From: Desulfovibrio sp.
GTDB taxonomy: Bacteria; Desulfobacterota; Desulfovibrionia; Desulfovibrionales; Desulfovibrionaceae
DNA length: 8,387 nt
Direction of reading: 5' to 3'
Assembly (NCBI GenBank): GCA_020217165.1
Contig: JAIWOE010000160.1
Location: 1-8,387 of the forward strand
The notes beneath the pieces are model-generated. The model saw nothing but the letters and a program-made list of their open reading frames with translations. It ran no database searches and was not told the origin of the DNA. The translations under genes and the position numbers were made by a program. Shown here in pieces: positions 7,397 through 8,387 of this stretch. Within the stretch, counting starts at the first letter, position 1; each line of letters opens with the position of its first letter.

Positions 7397-8387
7397 ATGG
7401 GCAGACTGTTTTGTCGCATCGCGCCGCTTGCACTGCTGGCGGCCCTTGTGTTCCCCGCGCACCTCGTTGCCGCCGAGGGCGCAGACCCCATCAAGGTGGG
7501 CGGCCTGTTCGCCAGCTCCGGCAAATCCGCCTTCGTGGGCACGGCCAGCAAGCTGGTGGCGGAAATGACCGTCAAGCAGATCAACGGCGCTGGCGGCATC
7601 CTGGGCAGGCCGTTGGAAATGATCATTTTCGATACGGAATCCGACCCCAACGTCGCCCTGCAAAAGGCCCGGCAACTGGTGGAAAAGGAAGGCGTGCTGG
7701 CCCTCATCGGGCCCACCACCACCGGCGGCGGCATGGCCATCAAGCAGTACACCGAGGCCCAGCAAATCCCGGCCATCATGACCGTGGGTGGCGACGCCAT
7801 CATCGCCGGCGGCAAGTATGGTCCCTTCCACTGGACCTTCAAGGTGCCCCAGCGTACCGAGACCGCGGTGAAAAAAATCTACGGGCTGCTGCAGGAAAAG
7901 GGCCTCAAGACCGTGGCCATTCTCACGGCCCAGGACGGCTTTGGCCAGGATGGCATGATGCACCTGGAGGCCCAGGCCGCCAACTACGGCCTGACCGTGG
8001 TGGCCAAGGAGACCCTGGACCCCAAGGACAGTGACTATTCCGCCCAGGCCTTCAAACTCACCGTGGGCAAGCCTGACGCCGTGGTGGTCTGGGTCATCGG
8101 ACCGTCCGGCGCCATTGCCCAGAAGAATTTCAAGGCCCTGCCCAACTACACCGGCCTCGTGGTGCAGTGCCACGGCCAGCCTGATCCCAAGTTCATCGAA
8201 CTGGCTGGCGAGGCCGCCGAAGGCGCCCTCATGCCCGGCACCAAGCTCATGGCGCCCGAGGCCCTCTCCGAGGACGACCCGCAGATTCGTCTCACCGCGG
8301 GCTCGGTACGCTGGGGCACCTTGAAGGTCCAGTGGAAGGGACCATACTTGCCGCCGGCGATGATGGCGTCGCCACCCACGGTCATGA
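7397..8387 (+). CDS. livK: Periplasmic amino-acid-binding protein of the Liv/HAAT transporter, 3' partial
   Basis: This is a type I periplasmic binding protein (LivJ/LivK/Leu-Ile-Val-BP family) that would deliver substrate to LivHM. A strong ribosome binding site, AAGGAGAT (7383-7390), lies 6 bases before ATG 7397. The protein begins with a signal peptide (MGRLFCRIAPLALLAALVFPAHLVAA), then mature IKVGGLFASSGKSAFVGTASK. The family blocks KQINGAGGILGRPLEMIIFDTESDP, ALIGPTTTGGGMA and VAILTAQDGFGQDG follow, then the second lobe up to GALMPGTKLMAPEALSEDDPQ. The frame stays open to the right edge, but authentic coding probably ends near 8291-8301. From there the sequence is a reverse-complement copy of 7776-7871, so the last ~29 residues (after about LTAG) are not binding-protein sequence. 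It lies 58 bp after livM with no terminator between, so it is likely in the same operon. Having the binding protein after the permeases is a less common order, and livG/livF may lie beyond the edge. The symbol reflects family, not proven orthology. Confidence 0.88.
   Translation, partial: MGRLFCRIAPLALLAALVFPAHLVAAEGADPIKVGGLFASSGKSAFVGTASKLVAEMTVKQINGAGGILGRPLEMIIFDTESDPNVALQKARQLVEKEGVLALIGPTTTGGGMAIKQYTEAQQIPAIMTVGGDAIIAGGKYGPFHWTFKVPQRTETAVKKIYGLLQEKGLKTVAILTAQDGFGQDGMMHLEAQAANYGLTVVAKETLDPKDSDYSAQAFKLTVGKPDAVVVWVIGPSGAIAQKNFKALPNYTGLVVQCHGQPDPKFIELAGEAAEGALMPGTKLMAPEALSEDDPQIRLTAGSVRWGTLKVQWKGPYLPPAMMASPPTVM
7776..7871 (+). repeat. Inverted repeat, left arm (authentic binding-protein sequence)
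   Basis: These 96 bases are the natural in-frame part of the binding-protein gene encoding MTVGGDAIIAGGKYGPFHWTF and following residues. The same sequence appears in reverse complement at 8292-8387, with position i pairing with 16163 minus i. The only mismatch is at 7862/8301. The coding match to the protein family shows this arm is the original. Confidence 0.95.
8292..8387 (-). repeat. Inverted repeat, right arm: fold-back copy ending at the window edge
   Basis: This stretch is the reverse complement of 7776-7871: 86 bases (8302-8387) match exactly, then there is one mismatch at 8301, then TCACCGCGG (8292-8300) matches again. Weaker complementarity continues back to 8278, giving 19 of 23 bases over 8278-8300. 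The copy runs to the last base. It interrupts the binding-protein frame in the middle of its second lobe. The pattern fits a chimera formed when a nascent strand folded back and primed on nearby complementary sequence, or an assembly error at a contig end. It is not a second gene. Confidence 0.9.

Noticed and set aside
8146..8385. Minus-strand reading frame starting MTVGGDAIIAGGKYG, looking like a second, diverged binding protein gene
   Set aside because: Its first part is only the fold-back copy of the forward binding-protein gene, and the rest is antisense to that gene. The similar-looking residues just past the match come from the imperfect complementarity at the junction.
7776..8387. The inverted repeat as an insertion-sequence end, attachment site or invertible promoter switch
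   Set aside because: Both arms are protein-coding sequence of one conserved gene, there is no recombinase gene or target-site duplication, and the right arm stops at the window edge.

Overview
The window is GC-rich bacterial chromosome with densely packed genes. The mix of a ClC/CBS channel, an archaeal-type ADH-synthase-like aldolase, an FG-GAP secreted protein and a Liv-type amino acid importer is what one finds in sulfate-reducing Desulfovibrionales. That placement is inferred from gene content, not from a marker gene. No mobile element, CRISPR array, tRNA or rRNA was found.

Layout from left to right: (1) the 3' part of a ClC-type chloride channel with two CBS domains (+), which runs off the left edge; (2) facing it with only 7 bp between, a minus-strand pair made of an RsmB/RsmF-type RNA m5C methyltransferase followed by a DeoC/FbaB-type aldolase; (3) a roughly 190-bp divergent intergenic region; (4) a secreted FG-GAP/VCBS protein (+) closed by a strong UUCG-loop terminator; (5) a Vat/CatB-type hexapeptide acetyltransferase (+) broken by one missing base; (6) livH-livM and a periplasmic substrate-binding protein (+) of a branched-chain amino acid ABC importer. 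The binding-protein gene is still open at the right edge, and no ATPase genes (livG/livF) are in view.

Three points need attention. The last ~96 bases (8292-8387) are a reverse-complement copy of 7776-7871 inside the same binding-protein gene. This is best explained as a fold-back chimera at a contig end, so the true gene sequence should not be trusted beyond about 8291-8301. The aldolase has Cys where the Schiff-base Lys of its family should be, although the other active-site residues are kept. The acetyltransferase is full length once a single base is restored near 5002-5006, and it starts directly after a terminator with no ribosome binding site. I see no convincing undescribed multi-gene system here.
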